A stretch of 42,378 nucleotides of DNA from Nocardia sp. MH4 (GTDB lineage Bacteria; Actinomycetota; Actinomycetes; Mycobacteriales; Mycobacteriaceae). The DNA lies in assembly GCF_019266065.1 (NCBI RefSeq), contig NZ_LPNR01000073.1:1-42378 (forward strand), read 5' to 3'. Positions 8,025-17,065 of this stretch are shown one piece after another (positions within the stretch are counted from its first letter, which is position 1; every line of letters begins with the position of its first letter). A program made the position numbers and the translations under genes. Below the pieces are notes generated by a model that did no database searches, was not told where the DNA came from, and was given only the letters and a program-made list of their open reading frames with translations.

Positions 8025-9119
8025 TCACTTGCTCTCGTTCACCGAAGCGCTCTTGATGTCACGCTTGGTGTTGAAGGGGTACGTGGAGGTGGCCACCGGC
8101 GACTCGCCGATCGACTCGAGCGCCTCACCGTTGGTCTTGCCGTCGATGCGCGCCTGCATGTACTTGGCGTACTTCTCCGGCGAGACCGCGCGGACCTCGA
8201 AGTTCATCATCGAGTGGTAGGTGCCGCACATCTCGGCGCAGCGGCCGACGAACGCGCCTTCCTTCTCGATCTCGGAGATCTGGAAGACGTTGTCGGACTG
8301 GTTTTCCTTCGGGTTCGGCATCACGTCGCGCTTGAACATGAACTCCGGCACCCAGAAGGCGTGGATCACGTCGGCGGCGGCGAGCTGGAACTCGATGCGC
8401 TTGCCGGTCGGCAGCACCAGGACCGGGATCTCGGTGCTGGAGCCGATGGTCTCGACCTTGTCGTAGTGCAGGTACGAGAGGATGTCGTTGGCCGGCTTGC
8501 CGTGCAACGGACCCGGCTGCGGGTGCCCCTCTTCGTTCTTGCGCTCCTCGTACTGCGCCAGCTGCTCTTCGTTCGCCAGCTCACGCTCGGAGTCGATGCC
8601 GTTCCAGGTCAGCCCACCGACGTTGTTGACGTTGCGGTAGCCGAACTTCCAGTTCCACTGGAAGGCGGTCACGTCGACGGTGACATCCGGGTTGTCCGTC
8701 TTCTCGTGCACGTAGTTCTGCACGACCACGGTGAAGTAGAACAGCACCGCGATGATCACGAACGGGATCGCCGTGTAGGTCAGCTCCAGCGACACGTTGT
8801 AGCCCGTCTGGCGCGGGAACTCCGGGGAGTCCTTGCGCTTGCGGTGCATGATGACGGTCCAGAAGGTCAGACCCCAGACCAGCACGCCCATGGCGAGCGC
8901 GGCCAGCACGGACCAGGTCCACAGCTCCCGCATCCGGGTGGCCTGCGGCGTGATGCCCGAGGGCCAGCCGAACCGCAGCCATACATTGTCGATCGAGCAG
9001 CCCGAGACGAGGACGGCAGTGATCCCCAAGGACACCGCCAGCCCGGCCCGTCGAAGGATGCGGCCCTGCCGACCCCGAACGGGTCGTGCCCCGATCTCTT
9101 CGCTCGCCTTGTGCGCCAC
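8025..9119 (-). CDS. ctaC: Cytochrome c oxidase subunit 2 (CtaC), lipoprotein
   Basis: Subunit II of aa3 oxidase, carrying the CuA centre that accepts electrons from cytochrome c1; 364 aa from the GTG at 9119. That start is chosen because AGGAAGG sits 7 nt upstream; GTG at 9125 and an ATG at 9146 are alternatives. The N-terminus has a lipobox LVSGC, followed by two transmembrane helices ([19 protein letters not shown] and [17 protein letters not shown]). The CuA ligands are all present: His in DVIHAFW, then C-x3-C, His and Met in [14 protein letters not shown]. An inserted, charged loop between the second helix and the CuA domain (roughly residues 170-230) resembles the actinobacterial form of the subunit. 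Confidence 0.94.
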   Translation of the reverse strand: MAHKASEEIGARPVRGRQGRILRRAGLAVSLGITAVLVSGCSIDNVWLRFGWPSGITPQATRMRELWTWSVLAALAMGVLVWGLTFWTVIMHRKRKDSPEFPRQTGYNVSLELTYTAIPFVIIAVLFYFTVVVQNYVHEKTDNPDVTVDVTAFQWNWKFGYRNVNNVGGLTWNGIDSERELANEEQLAQYEERKNEEGHPQPGPLHGKPANDILSYLHYDKVETIGSSTEIPVLVLPTGKRIEFQLAAADVIHAFWVPEFMFKRDVMPNPKENQSDNVFQISEIEKEGAFVGRCAEMCGTYHSMMNFEVRAVSPEKYAKYMQARIDGKTNGEALESIGESPVATSTYPFNTKRDIKSASVNESK

Positions 9120-9499
9120 GCTCACGCCTTCCTGGTCGCTACACATTCCGACACATTGCGTCGTCCGGGCCGCGATCCGCCCGTTCCGACACCGCTTTCA
9201 AGCACGTTTCAGGCCGCCCTCGAGTATTGCCGCTGTGACGCCTGCACACCTGAGAAGGACCTGAGTACTACGCAGCGTAGACCAAAGCGGGCGCTGTCTT
9301 GTCGCGGGGTCGTGTTCGACACTCCGCTGTGACCGCACCGGAGGCGGCGACCTGCGGTTTGCCGTCCGCCGCGGGTCGCGGGCACCGCGGCGACGGGTTG
9401 GGCGCGGCGCGTCGCCCGGGTGTGCGGCATACTCGGACACAGCGTTTCGGCCCGAGGAGCGGCCACCCCATCATCGAACGAGAGAAGGTTGCCGACACC
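9120..9499. other. Divergent intergenic region ctaC / asnB
   Basis: A 380-bp region between the divergently transcribed ctaC and asnB genes, presumably holding both promoters. I see no convincing -35/-10 pair. A 13-bp palindrome CTACGC-A-GCGTAG lies at 9268-9280 and could be an operator or a small hairpin. A GAGAAGG ribosome site (9480-9487) precedes asnB. Open frames here are unlikely to be coding, because the asnB protein must begin with Met-Cys. Confidence 0.6.
9268..9280. promoter_or_regulatory. 13-bp palindrome in the ctaC/asnB intergenic region
   Basis: CTACGC A GCGTAG is a perfect inverted repeat with a 1-nt centre, midway between two divergent genes. It is a candidate operator; no family is assigned. 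Confidence 0.3.
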
Positions 9500-11470
9500 G
9501 TGTGCGGACTGCTCGGATTCCTGACAGCTGATCCGGCGACGACCGAGGTGGTCGATCAGGTGTACGACGCGCTGCACTGCCAGCGGCACCGCGGCCCCGA
9601 TGAAAAGGGAACCTGGCACGGCGTCGCCTCGGAGCGGGGACCCCTCGACGATCACATGATCTTCGGCTTCAACCGGCTCTCCATCATCGATATCGAGCAC
9701 TCGCACCAGCCGCTGCGCTGGGGCCCCGCGGACAACCCGCAGCGCTACGCGATGACGTTCAACGGCGAGATCTACAACTACCTGGAACTGCGCGAGCAGC
9801 TGGCCGCCGAGCACGGCGCCGAGTTCCCCGACGGCAAGATCTTCGCCACCGACGGTGACGGCGAGTCCATCGTGGCCGCCTTCCACTTCTGGGGCCCCGA
9901 GGCCGTGCGCAAGCTGCGCGGCATGTTCGCCTTCGCGATCTGGGACACCGAGACCCAGGAGTTGTTCCTGGCGCGCGACCCGTTCGGCATCAAGCCGCTG
10001 TTCTACGCGACCGGCCCCGGCGGCACCGCCTTCGCCAGCGAGAAGAAGAGCGTCCTGGAACTGCTCGGCCCGCTCGGGCTCTCCGACGAACTGGATCCGC
10101 GCGCGCTCGAGCACTACACGGTGCTGCAGTACGTGCCCGAGCCCGAGTCGCTGCACCGCAACATCCGCCGCCTCGAATCCGGCACCTACGCCACCGTGAA
10201 GGTCGGGCAGGCGCCGACGACCACCCGCTACTTCCGCCCCGACTTCCGGGTCCGCCCGTTCGCCGAGGGCGCCGAGCGGGCCCGCTACGCCGAGATCGCC
10301 GCGGCGCTCGAGGACTCCGTCGCCAAGCACATGCGCGCCGATGTCACCGTCGGGTCGTTCCTGTCCGGCGGCATCGACTCCACCGCCATCGCGGCGCTGG
10401 CCATGCGGCACAACCCGAAGCTGATCACCTTCACCACCGGCTTCGAGCGCGAGGGCTACTCCGAGGTCGACGTGGCCGCCGAGAGCGCCGAGCTGATCGG
10501 CGCGCGCCACATCGTCAAGGTGGTCTCCCCCGCCGAGTTCGCCGCCGCGATCCCCGAGATCGTCTGGTACCTCGACGACCCGGTCGCCGACCCGGCCCTG
10601 GTGCCGCTGTACTTCGTGGCCAAGGAGGCCCGCAAGCACGTCAAGGTGGTGCTCTCCGGCGAGGGCGCCGACGAGCTGTTCGGCGGCTACACCATCTACC
10701 GGGAGCCGTTGTCGCTCAAGCCGTTCGAGTACCTGCCCGCCGGGCTGCGCAAGCTCGTCGGCAAGCTCGGCGACAAGATGCCCGACGGCAGGCGCGGCAA
10801 GTCGCTGCTGCAGCGCGGGTCGCTCACCCTCGAGGACCGCTACTACGGCAACGCCCGCAGCTTCAACGACGCGCAGCTGCGCTCGGTGCTGCGTGAGTTC
10901 CGGCCCGAGTGGACCCACCAGGACGTCACCGCGCCGATCTACGCCCAGTCCGCGGGCTGGGACCCGGTGGCCCGGATGCAGCACCTGGACCTGTTCACCT
11001 GGCTGCGCGGCGACATCCTGGTCAAGGCCGACAAGATGACCATGGCCAACTCGCTGGAGCTGCGGGTGCCGTTCCTGGACAACGAGGTGATGCGCGTCGC
11101 CCAGGGGCTGCCCTACGACCAGAAGATCACCAAGGAGACCTCGAAGTACGCGCTGCGTCAGGCCTTGGACGGGATCGTGCCCGACCACGTCCTGCACCGC
11201 GCCAAGCTCGGCTTCCCGGTCCCGCTGCGGCACTGGCTGCGCGGCACCGAGCTCTACGACTGGGCCCAGACCCAGATCGCCGAGTCCCAGACCGACCACC
11301 TGATCGACAAGGCCGCGGTGCTGCAGATGCTGCGCGACCACAAGGCCGGGGTGTCCGACCACAGCCGCCGCCTGTGGACCCTGCTCGTGTTCATGGTCTG
11401 GCACGGCATCTTCGTCGAGGACCGGATCAAGCCGGAGATCCAGGAAACGGTCTACCCGGTCTCGCTGTAG
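9500..11470 (+). CDS. asnB: Glutamine-dependent asparagine synthetase
   Basis: Converts aspartate, glutamine and ATP to asparagine; 656 aa. The GTG at 9500 is chosen because the next codon is the catalytic Cys (MCGLLGF), which becomes residue 1 after Met removal; the frame is open further upstream but that would bury the nucleophile. The N-terminal glutaminase domain shows RHRGPDE, NGEIYNY and DPFGIKPLFYA. The synthetase domain shows the pyrophosphate loop SFLSGGIDST and GEGADELFGGY. Length and location beside ctaC match Rv2201. In mycobacteria and corynebacteria this type (LtsA) is also linked to amidation of peptidoglycan/cell-wall phenotypes, so a cell-wall role is possible besides asparagine supply. 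Confidence 0.94.
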   Translation: MCGLLGFLTADPATTEVVDQVYDALHCQRHRGPDEKGTWHGVASERGPLDDHMIFGFNRLSIIDIEHSHQPLRWGPADNPQRYAMTFNGEIYNYLELREQLAAEHGAEFPDGKIFATDGDGESIVAAFHFWGPEAVRKLRGMFAFAIWDTETQELFLARDPFGIKPLFYATGPGGTAFASEKKSVLELLGPLGLSDELDPRALEHYTVLQYVPEPESLHRNIRRLESGTYATVKVGQAPTTTRYFRPDFRVRPFAEGAERARYAEIAAALEDSVAKHMRADVTVGSFLSGGIDSTAIAALAMRHNPKLITFTTGFEREGYSEVDVAAESAELIGARHIVKVVSPAEFAAAIPEIVWYLDDPVADPALVPLYFVAKEARKHVKVVLSGEGADELFGGYTIYREPLSLKPFEYLPAGLRKLVGKLGDKMPDGRRGKSLLQRGSLTLEDRYYGNARSFNDAQLRSVLREFRPEWTHQDVTAPIYAQSAGWDPVARMQHLDLFTWLRGDILVKADKMTMANSLELRVPFLDNEVMRVAQGLPYDQKITKETSKYALRQALDGIVPDHVLHRAKLGFPVPLRHWLRGTELYDWAQTQIAESQTDHLIDKAAVLQMLRDHKAGVSDHSRRLWTLLVFMVWHGIFVEDRIKPEIQETVYPVSL

Positions 11471-11485
11471 TCCCCCGCGACGCGC

Positions 11486-11521
11486 GAACGCCCCCTCGAT
11501 CGACAGATCGAGGGGGCGTTC
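11486..11521. terminator. Bidirectional terminator between asnB and adoK
   Basis: 16-bp perfect arms (11486-11501 and 11506-11521) with loop GACA, followed by GGTTTTC on the + strand. It sits between convergent stops, 16 nt after asnB. Confidence 0.88.
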
Positions 11522-11530
11522 GGTTTTCGG

Positions 11531-12564
<1,034 letters not shown>

Positions 12565-12612
12565 TCAACGGTAGCAAGCGCCACACCCCCTGGGGTTCAC
12601 CTCCGCGCTACG

Positions 12613-12700
12613 GTTTTCGGCCGCCCCGCGACCGAGGGGCGATACGTCACGGCGAAGCCGGAGTATCGCCCCTCGGTCGCGGGGTTACGAGGCCGAAAAC
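12613..12700. repeat. Large interrupted hairpin between erpA and adoK
   Basis: A 22-bp perfect stem (12624-12645 with 12663-12684) encloses a 17-nt loop. An outer 10-bp stem GTTTTCGGCC / GGCCGAAAAC (12613-12622 with 12691-12700) extends it after a 1-versus-6-nt internal bulge. It is far longer than a normal terminator and resembles an intergenic REP-like palindrome. Confidence 0.7.
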
Positions 12701-12752
12701 CCGCGGCGCCAGCCGCCAATCGACGCTGCCGAAAACCCGCGGCGCCAGCCGC
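12692..12752. repeat. Two 25-bp direct repeats next to the erpA stop
   Basis: Identical 25-bp copies at 12692-12716 and 12728-12752 start GCCGAAAACCCGCGG and are spaced by 36 bp from start to start. The first begins inside the right outer arm of the adjacent large hairpin; the second ends on the third base of the erpA stop codon. No coding explanation is seen. Confidence 0.75.
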
Positions 12753-13108
12753 TAGTTGAAACTGTCGCCGCAGGCGCAGGAGCCGGTGGCGTTCGGGTTG
12801 TCGATCGTGAAGCCCTGCTTCTCGATGGTGTCGACGAAGTCGATCGAGGCGCCCTGGATGTAGGGGGCGCTCATGCGGTCGACGGCGAGCTTCACGCCGG
12901 AGAACTCGACGACGATGTCACCGTCGAGGACGCGGTCGTCGAAGAAGAGCTGGTAGCGCAGGCCGGCACAGCCACCCGGCTGGACGGCGATGCGCAGGGC
13001 GAGGTCGTCGCGACCTTCCTGGTCGAGCAGCGCCTTCGCCTTGGCGGCGGCAGCGTCGGTCAGCGTCGCACCGTGGGTCTCGGTGGCGGTCTCGTTCTGC
13101 ACAGTCAT
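12752..13108 (-). CDS. erpA: A-type iron-sulfur carrier/insertion protein (ErpA/HesB family)
   Basis: 118-aa A-type carrier that delivers Fe-S clusters to apoproteins. The three conserved cysteines are present: one in QPGGCAGLRY (about 46) and two in the C-terminal CACGDSF. Length is typical. The ATG at 13108 is chosen because TTAGGAG lies 5 nt upstream; a GTG two codons earlier is possible. It matches Rv2204c in sequence type and place, although the Rv2203 membrane protein and the Rv2205c glycerate kinase that flank it in M. tuberculosis are absent here. Whether it serves ErpA-, IscA- or SufA-like clients cannot be said. Confidence 0.9.
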   Translation of the reverse strand: MTVQNETATETHGATLTDAAAAKAKALLDQEGRDDLALRIAVQPGGCAGLRYQLFFDDRVLDGDIVVEFSGVKLAVDRMSAPYIQGASIDFVDTIEKQGFTIDNPNATGSCACGDSFN

Positions 13109-13353
13109 GGACACTCCTAAGTCGGCCGGCCCGCGTAACGGACCTCAGGTGCACAGCGCACGACTGATTTCAACACCATCGCGGCGGCTGCTATTCCTAT
13201 TTTGCCACCCCCGCCACGCAGCGTGGATTCGACCTGGGTGGTTCACCCCACAGTACGCGTCGCGTCGGCGTGACCCAGCTCGCACTCCGGGCGCCGATGA
13301 GACCGGGCGCACCGCTCGGCGGACCGCATTTCCCGATGCTCGGCACTATCGAA

Positions 13354-13359
13354 TAGCCT
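13354..13359 (+). promoter_or_regulatory. Candidate -10 for a leaderless DUF3043 transcript
   Basis: TAGCCT fits TANNNT and is followed by 7 nt and then the GTG at 13367. No Shine-Dalgarno is present, which supports leaderless initiation. Confidence 0.45.
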
Positions 13360-13366
13360 GGTGAAC

Positions 13367-14026
13367 GTGAAATTGTTCCGTCGCGACGAGTCCAGCACCA
13401 TCGACGAGTCCGTCGACCCCTCGGTGCCGGATGTCGAACAGACCGCCACCGCACCCGCCTCCACCACCCCGGGCAAGGGTCGCCCGACCCCGAAAAGGCG
13501 TGAGGCCGAAGGCAAAAGGCGCGGCCCGGTGGCGCCCGCCCCGATGACCGCCAAGGAAGCCCGCGCCCGCCGCAAGGCCGCGAAGGGCTCCAAGGAAGAC
13601 CGCAAGGCCGCCGCGGCCGACCGCCGCGCCGCCGTGCAGGACCGCCGCGCCCGGATGCTGGCCGGCGAGGACAAGTACCTGCTGCCCCGCGATCAGGGCC
13701 CGGTACGCGCCTATGTGCGCGATCTGGTCGACGCCCGCCGCAACCTGGTCGGCCTGTTCATGCCGATGGCGCTGGTGCTGATCCTGTCGATGTTCGTCGC
13801 CCCCGGGCTGCAGACCATCGTGACGCTGGCGATGCTGGTCATGATGGTGTTCATGATCATCGAGGGCTTCGTGCTCGGCAAGATCGTGAACAACCGGGTG
13901 ATCGAGCGCTACCCCGACACCACCGACACCGGCTTCAAGCTGGGCTGGTACGCCTTCGTGCGCGCCTCGCAGATCCGCAAGATGCGCGCCCCCAAGCCGC
14001 GGGTCGGCCCCGGCGACGCCGTCTGA
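13367..14026 (+). CDS. DUF3043 family membrane protein
   Basis: 219-aa protein corresponding to Rv2206. The N-terminal half is highly charged and basic, with an Arg/Lys/Ala-rich segment (KEARARRKAAKGSKEDRK) that is probably helical or disordered. Two transmembrane helices follow (NLVGLFMPMALVLILSMFV and TIVTLAMLVMMVFMIIEGF), then a cytosolic tail with RASQIRKMRAPKPR. The GTG at 13367 (VKLFRRDE) is chosen over the GTG at 13361 because it resembles the start of its relatives and lies 7 nt after a TAGCCT hexamer. Function is unknown; the arrangement suggests a small two-helix membrane protein with a long cytosolic arm. Confidence 0.8.
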   Translation: MKLFRRDESSTIDESVDPSVPDVEQTATAPASTTPGKGRPTPKRREAEGKRRGPVAPAPMTAKEARARRKAAKGSKEDRKAAAADRRAAVQDRRARMLAGEDKYLLPRDQGPVRAYVRDLVDARRNLVGLFMPMALVLILSMFVAPGLQTIVTLAMLVMMVFMIIEGFVLGKIVNNRVIERYPDTTDTGFKLGWYAFVRASQIRKMRAPKPRVGPGDAV

Positions 14027-14037
14027 GTTCGCCCTCA

Positions 14038-14073
14038 CGAATGCCGTTCCACCCGCGGGTGGGGCGGCATTCG
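14038..14073. terminator. Bidirectional terminator after DUF3043 gene
   Basis: 17-bp arms (14038-14054 and 14057-14073) pair completely if two G-U pairs are allowed. It sits between the DUF3043 stop and the stop of the small minus-strand gene that converges on it. Confidence 0.75.
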
Positions 14074-14078
14074 CGCGT

Positions 14079-14246
14079 TCAGTGATGCCCGGGGCGGATG
14101 TCGGTGGCATAGCCGGCGATGGCGGCCAGTTCGGCGTCGATGCGCTGGGCGTCGCGGTCGACGACGCCGGTCGAGCCGGCGGTCCCGCGCCCGATGAGGA
14201 CGGCGAGTCCGATGATGGTGGCGAAGACGATCGAAAAAGTAACCAT
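14079..14246 (-). CDS. Small single-pass membrane protein (55 aa)
   Basis: A 56-codon frame beginning MVTFSIVFATIIGLAVLIGR, i.e. one transmembrane helix at residues 2-18, followed by a short soluble tail with VVDRDAQRIDAELAAIAGY and ending RPGHH. Evidence that it is real: it fills most of a 300-bp gap, has strong GC bias at third codon positions, ends exactly beside a shared terminator, and has a -10-like CAAAAT 7 nt before its ATG (14259-14254). It is divergent from a GlxA/AraC regulator that may control it. I do not recognise a family. Confidence 0.6.
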   Translation of the reverse strand: MVTFSIVFATIIGLAVLIGRGTAGSTGVVDRDAQRIDAELAAIAGYATDIRPGHH

Positions 14247-14270
14247 GGCAGAAATTTTGCGCTCGTCAGT

Positions 14271-14282
14271 TTTCGGCCGAAA
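14271..14282. promoter_or_regulatory. 12-bp palindrome between the small gene and the GlxA-type regulator
   Basis: TTTCGGCCGAAA is a perfect palindrome in an 86-bp divergent promoter region. It overlaps the expected -35 position of the small membrane protein and lies 16 bp from the regulator's -35, fitting an operator used by the regulator. AraC-type proteins more often bind direct repeats, so the link is inferred. Confidence 0.4.
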
Positions 14283-14297
14283 GTGGCTGTACTGTCA

Positions 14298-14326
14298 TTG
14301 TGCGTAAAAATTCGGCCAGATAGCAT
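14298..14326 (+). promoter_or_regulatory. Promoter of the GlxA-type regulator (leaderless)
   Basis: TTGTGC (14298-14303) and TAGCAT (14321-14326) are separated by exactly 17 bp. The expected start site, 6-7 nt after the -10, coincides with the A of the ATG at 14333, so the mRNA is probably leaderless. Confidence 0.6.
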
Positions 14327-14332
14327 GGGGTG

Positions 14333-15313
14333 ATGCTGTCCAAGGTCTCGGTCGTCCTCAACGACAAACTCGCCATGTTCGAATTCGGCGTCGTCTGTGA
14401 GGTTTTCGGCCTCGACCGCACCGCCGACGGTCTGCCCGGCTTCGACTTCAAGGTCTGCGGGGCCACCCCCGGCAAGCCGCTGCGCTCCACCACGCCGGGC
14501 GTCTCGGTGACGCCCGAATACGGCCTCGACGAGCTGGTGCACGCCGACCTCGTCGCCATCCCGGCCTTCCCCTTCACCGTCGGCCACAGCTACGACGAGC
14601 GGGTCGTCGAGGGGGTCCGGGCGGCCTCGGACGCGGGCGCGATCGTGCTGACCGTGTGTTCCGGCGCCTTCCTGGCCGGCGCGGCCGGGCTGCTGGACGG
14701 GCGCAAATGCACCACGCACTGGCGCTACGTCGACATCCTGGCCGCCCAGTTCCCCGACGCGACCGTCGACCCGGACGTGCTGTTCGTCGACGAGGGCAAC
14801 CTGATCACCAGCGCGGGCACCGCGGCGGGCATCGACGCCTGCCTGCACCTGGTGCGCCGCGAGATCGGCACCGCCGCGGCCAACGGCATCGCCCGCCGGA
14901 TGGTCGTGCCGCCCCAGCGCGACGGCGGCCAGCGCCAATTCATCGAGCAGCCGGTGCCCGAATGCCGCTCCGAGGGCCTGTCGACCACGCTGACCTGGCT
15001 CACCGAGAACCTGGCGCACCCGCATACCGTCGACGAGCTGGCCGCCCGATCCAGCATGTCCACCCGCACCTTCGCCCGCCGCTTCGCCGCCGAGACCGGC
15101 ACCACCCCGGTCAAGTGGCTCACCACCCAGCGCGTCCTGTTCGCCAAGCACCTGCTCGAGGCCACCGACATGCCGCTCGAACGCATCGCCGACCAGTCCG
15201 GCTTCGGCTCCGGCGCACTGCTGCGCCACCACTTCCAGCGCCAGGTCGGCATCGCCCCCACCGAATACCGCCGCCGCTTCGGCGGCCCCACCCGCGAGCC
15301 CGCCTCCTCGTAG
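14333..15313 (+). CDS. GlxA/FtrA-type AraC-family transcriptional regulator
   Basis: 326-aa regulator with an N-terminal DJ-1/PfpI-like domain (about 1-190) and a C-terminal AraC double helix-turn-helix (about 210-318). The PfpI half shows AIVLTVCSGAFLAGAAGLLDG with the elbow Cys and then TTHWRY. The DNA-binding half shows ELAARSSMSTRTFARRF and, later, ERIADQSGFGSGALLRHHF and PTEYRRRF, the usual AraC signature. Start at ATG 14333 is supported by the promoter geometry; a GTG one codon earlier is possible. Such regulators commonly sense small metabolites and control nearby genes; the divergent 55-aa membrane protein is the nearest candidate target. Confidence 0.88.
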   Translation: MLSKVSVVLNDKLAMFEFGVVCEVFGLDRTADGLPGFDFKVCGATPGKPLRSTTPGVSVTPEYGLDELVHADLVAIPAFPFTVGHSYDERVVEGVRAASDAGAIVLTVCSGAFLAGAAGLLDGRKCTTHWRYVDILAAQFPDATVDPDVLFVDEGNLITSAGTAAGIDACLHLVRREIGTAAANGIARRMVVPPQRDGGQRQFIEQPVPECRSEGLSTTLTWLTENLAHPHTVDELAARSSMSTRTFARRFAAETGTTPVKWLTTQRVLFAKHLLEATDMPLERIADQSGFGSGALLRHHFQRQVGIAPTEYRRRFGGPTREPASS

Positions 15314-15453
15314 GGGGCGAGCGCGCGCCGTGTGGCGCGATCCGGTCTCGCGCCGCCGATCCCTTGGTGAACAGCACAGTTCTCCACCCGGTCGGCCTGT
15401 AGACCCTCAGCATCGCCTTGACTGTCCCGCGCGCTCATCGACAGGCTGGTCTG

Positions 15454-16434
15454 GTGCTTCATGCTGGGTGGGGAAATCTTCGGACGCTGACAAGAGCGCT
15501 CTCGGTCGTCACGACGGCCGTGGTCCTGTCGTCGATCGGCTTGTCGACGGCCACCGCCGGACCGCTCGCCGCACCGGTAACGCGCGCGCCCGCAGGCGGT
15601 TTCGAGGAGCTGCTGGTCCCGTCGAGCATGGGGCCGGTGCGGGTGCAGGTGCAGTGGGCCGCGCGCGGTGGCAGCTCGGCGCTGTATCTGCTCGACGGGC
15701 TGCGCGCGCCGTCCGATCACAGCCAGTGGACCACCGACACCGACGTGCTGCGCCGATTCGCCGGTGACGACGTCACCTTGGTGTTCCCGGTCGGCGGGCA
15801 CTCGAGCTTCTACACCGACTGGTACCGCCCGAGCAGCACCAATCGGCAGGCCACGACCTACCGGTGGGAGACCTTCCTCACCCGCGAACTGCCGGACTTC
15901 TTGGCCGGATACGGCGTCTCGCGCACCGACAACGCGATCGTCGGCGTCTCCATGGGTGGCAATGCCGCGCTGACCCTGGCCGCCCATCATCGTGACCAGT
16001 TCCGGTTCGCCGGATCGTTCTCCGGCTTCCTCAACCCGGCCTACCCGCCGTGGAATCAGGCCATGCGCGCGGCCATGCTCGACGAGGGCGGGTTCAATAT
16101 CGACGACATGTGGGGCGCCGCGGGCGATCCCGCCTGGAGCCGCAACGACGCGACCGTCCAGGCCGAACGGCTGCGCGGGCTGCCGATCTACGTCACCACC
16201 GGCAACGGCGTCCCCGGCCCGCTGGATCTGCCCAACGGCGTCGGCGACACCGTCAACGCGGCGGGCATCGAGGCGTTCGCGGTGATCGCGGCCAGTATCT
16301 TCCGCGACCGGACCGCGGCCCTCGGCATTCCCGCACGGGTCGATTTCGGCACCGGCACCCACACCTGGCCGTACTGGCAGCAGTCGATCACCACCGCCCG
16401 GCCGATGATCCTCGACGCACTCGGCGTCGGCTGA
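15454..16434 (+). CDS. Secreted esterase of the antigen-85 / mycolyltransferase family
   Basis: Probable cell-envelope mycolyltransferase (transfer of mycolic acids to trehalose or arabinogalactan), 326 aa. An N-terminal signal peptide (LTRALSVVTTAVVLSSIGLSTATAG) precedes an alpha/beta-hydrolase domain with LLDGLRAPSDHSQWTTDT, GHSSFYTDWY, YRWETFLTRELP, the nucleophile elbow GVSMGG and the late catalytic His in GTGTHTWPYW, all typical of Ag85 relatives. This family is restricted to mycolate-bearing actinobacteria. The start is uncertain: a GTG at 15454 gives a normal signal peptide, while a TTG at 15418 would extend it by 12 residues. Several paralogues usually exist, so its individual role is unclear. 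Confidence 0.85.
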   Translation: MLHAGWGNLRTLTRALSVVTTAVVLSSIGLSTATAGPLAAPVTRAPAGGFEELLVPSSMGPVRVQVQWAARGGSSALYLLDGLRAPSDHSQWTTDTDVLRRFAGDDVTLVFPVGGHSSFYTDWYRPSSTNRQATTYRWETFLTRELPDFLAGYGVSRTDNAIVGVSMGGNAALTLAAHHRDQFRFAGSFSGFLNPAYPPWNQAMRAAMLDEGGFNIDDMWGAAGDPAWSRNDATVQAERLRGLPIYVTTGNGVPGPLDLPNGVGDTVNAAGIEAFAVIAASIFRDRTAALGIPARVDFGTGTHTWPYWQQSITTARPMILDALGVG

Positions 16435-16438
16435 TTGC

Positions 16439-16444
16439 TACCGT
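16439..16444 (+). promoter_or_regulatory. Candidate -10 for leaderless cobU
   Basis: TACCGT fits TANNNT and is followed by 6 nt and then the cobU ATG at 16451. It begins just after the mycolyltransferase stop codon; no ribosome site is present. Confidence 0.4.
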
Positions 16445-16450
16445 GCTGGC

Positions 16451-16984
16451 ATGCCAGCCAGCGCCCCGACCCGCACCCTCGTCCTCGGCGGCGCCCGCTC
16501 CGGCAAGTCCGCGTTCGCCGAGAACCTGCTGGCCGAGGCGACCACCGTGCGCTATCTCGCCACGGCCGTGCTGGATCCGGCCGACGAGGATTTCGCCGCC
16601 CGGATCGCCGGGCACCGCGACCGGCGGCCCGCGCACTGGACGACCGTCGAGAACACCGAGCCCGCAACGGTTCTCACCACCGCGGCGCCCGCGACCCTGC
16701 TCGACGACATCGGCACCTGGCTCACCGCCCGCCTCGACGCCCGCGCCGCCTGGGACGCCCCGCGCGGCACCGTCGCCCCCGACTGCGACGCGCTCGTCGC
16801 GGCCGTCGAGTCCTACCGGCAGCGGCTGGTGATCGTCTCGCCCGAGGTCGGGCTGGGTGTCATCCCGGCGACCCGCTCCGGGCGGTTGTTCCGCGACGAG
16901 ATCGGCGCGCTCAACCAGCACCTGGCCCGGGTGTGCGACGAGGCGTTCCTGATCGTGGCCGGGCTGCCGGTCCGGCTGAAATGA
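16451..16984 (+). CDS. cobU: Adenosylcobinamide kinase / guanylyltransferase
   Basis: 177-aa bifunctional CobU-type enzyme that phosphorylates adenosylcobinamide and then attaches GMP, a late step of coenzyme B12 assembly. The P-loop GGARSGKSAFAE is at residues 13-24 and the pattern AGHRDRRPAHWTTVE (about 55-69) with the kinase/GTP-transfer His region is typical. VIVSPEVGLGVIP and LNQHLARVCDEA near the end also fit. It is followed 39 bp later by cobT and then cobS, so the three nucleotide-loop assembly enzymes form a cluster; in M. tuberculosis cobU is elsewhere, from memory. Confidence 0.9.
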   Translation: MPASAPTRTLVLGGARSGKSAFAENLLAEATTVRYLATAVLDPADEDFAARIAGHRDRRPAHWTTVENTEPATVLTTAAPATLLDDIGTWLTARLDARAAWDAPRGTVAPDCDALVAAVESYRQRLVIVSPEVGLGVIPATRSGRLFRDEIGALNQHLARVCDEAFLIVAGLPVRLK

Positions 16985-17065
16985 GCCGGGTCGGTCGGCG
17001 CGACGCACCGTCATCCGGGCAAGATGAGCGTCGAACACCCGGCACCCCTGTCGAAAGGCTTGCAA

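Noticed and set aside
9299..9499. N-terminal extension of asnB
   Set aside because: The enzyme needs Cys directly after the initiator Met; extension would destroy the glutaminase site.
9209..11404. 731-codon antisense frame opposite asnB
   Set aside because: asnB is certain from its motifs; the antisense product is low-complexity and has no domain.
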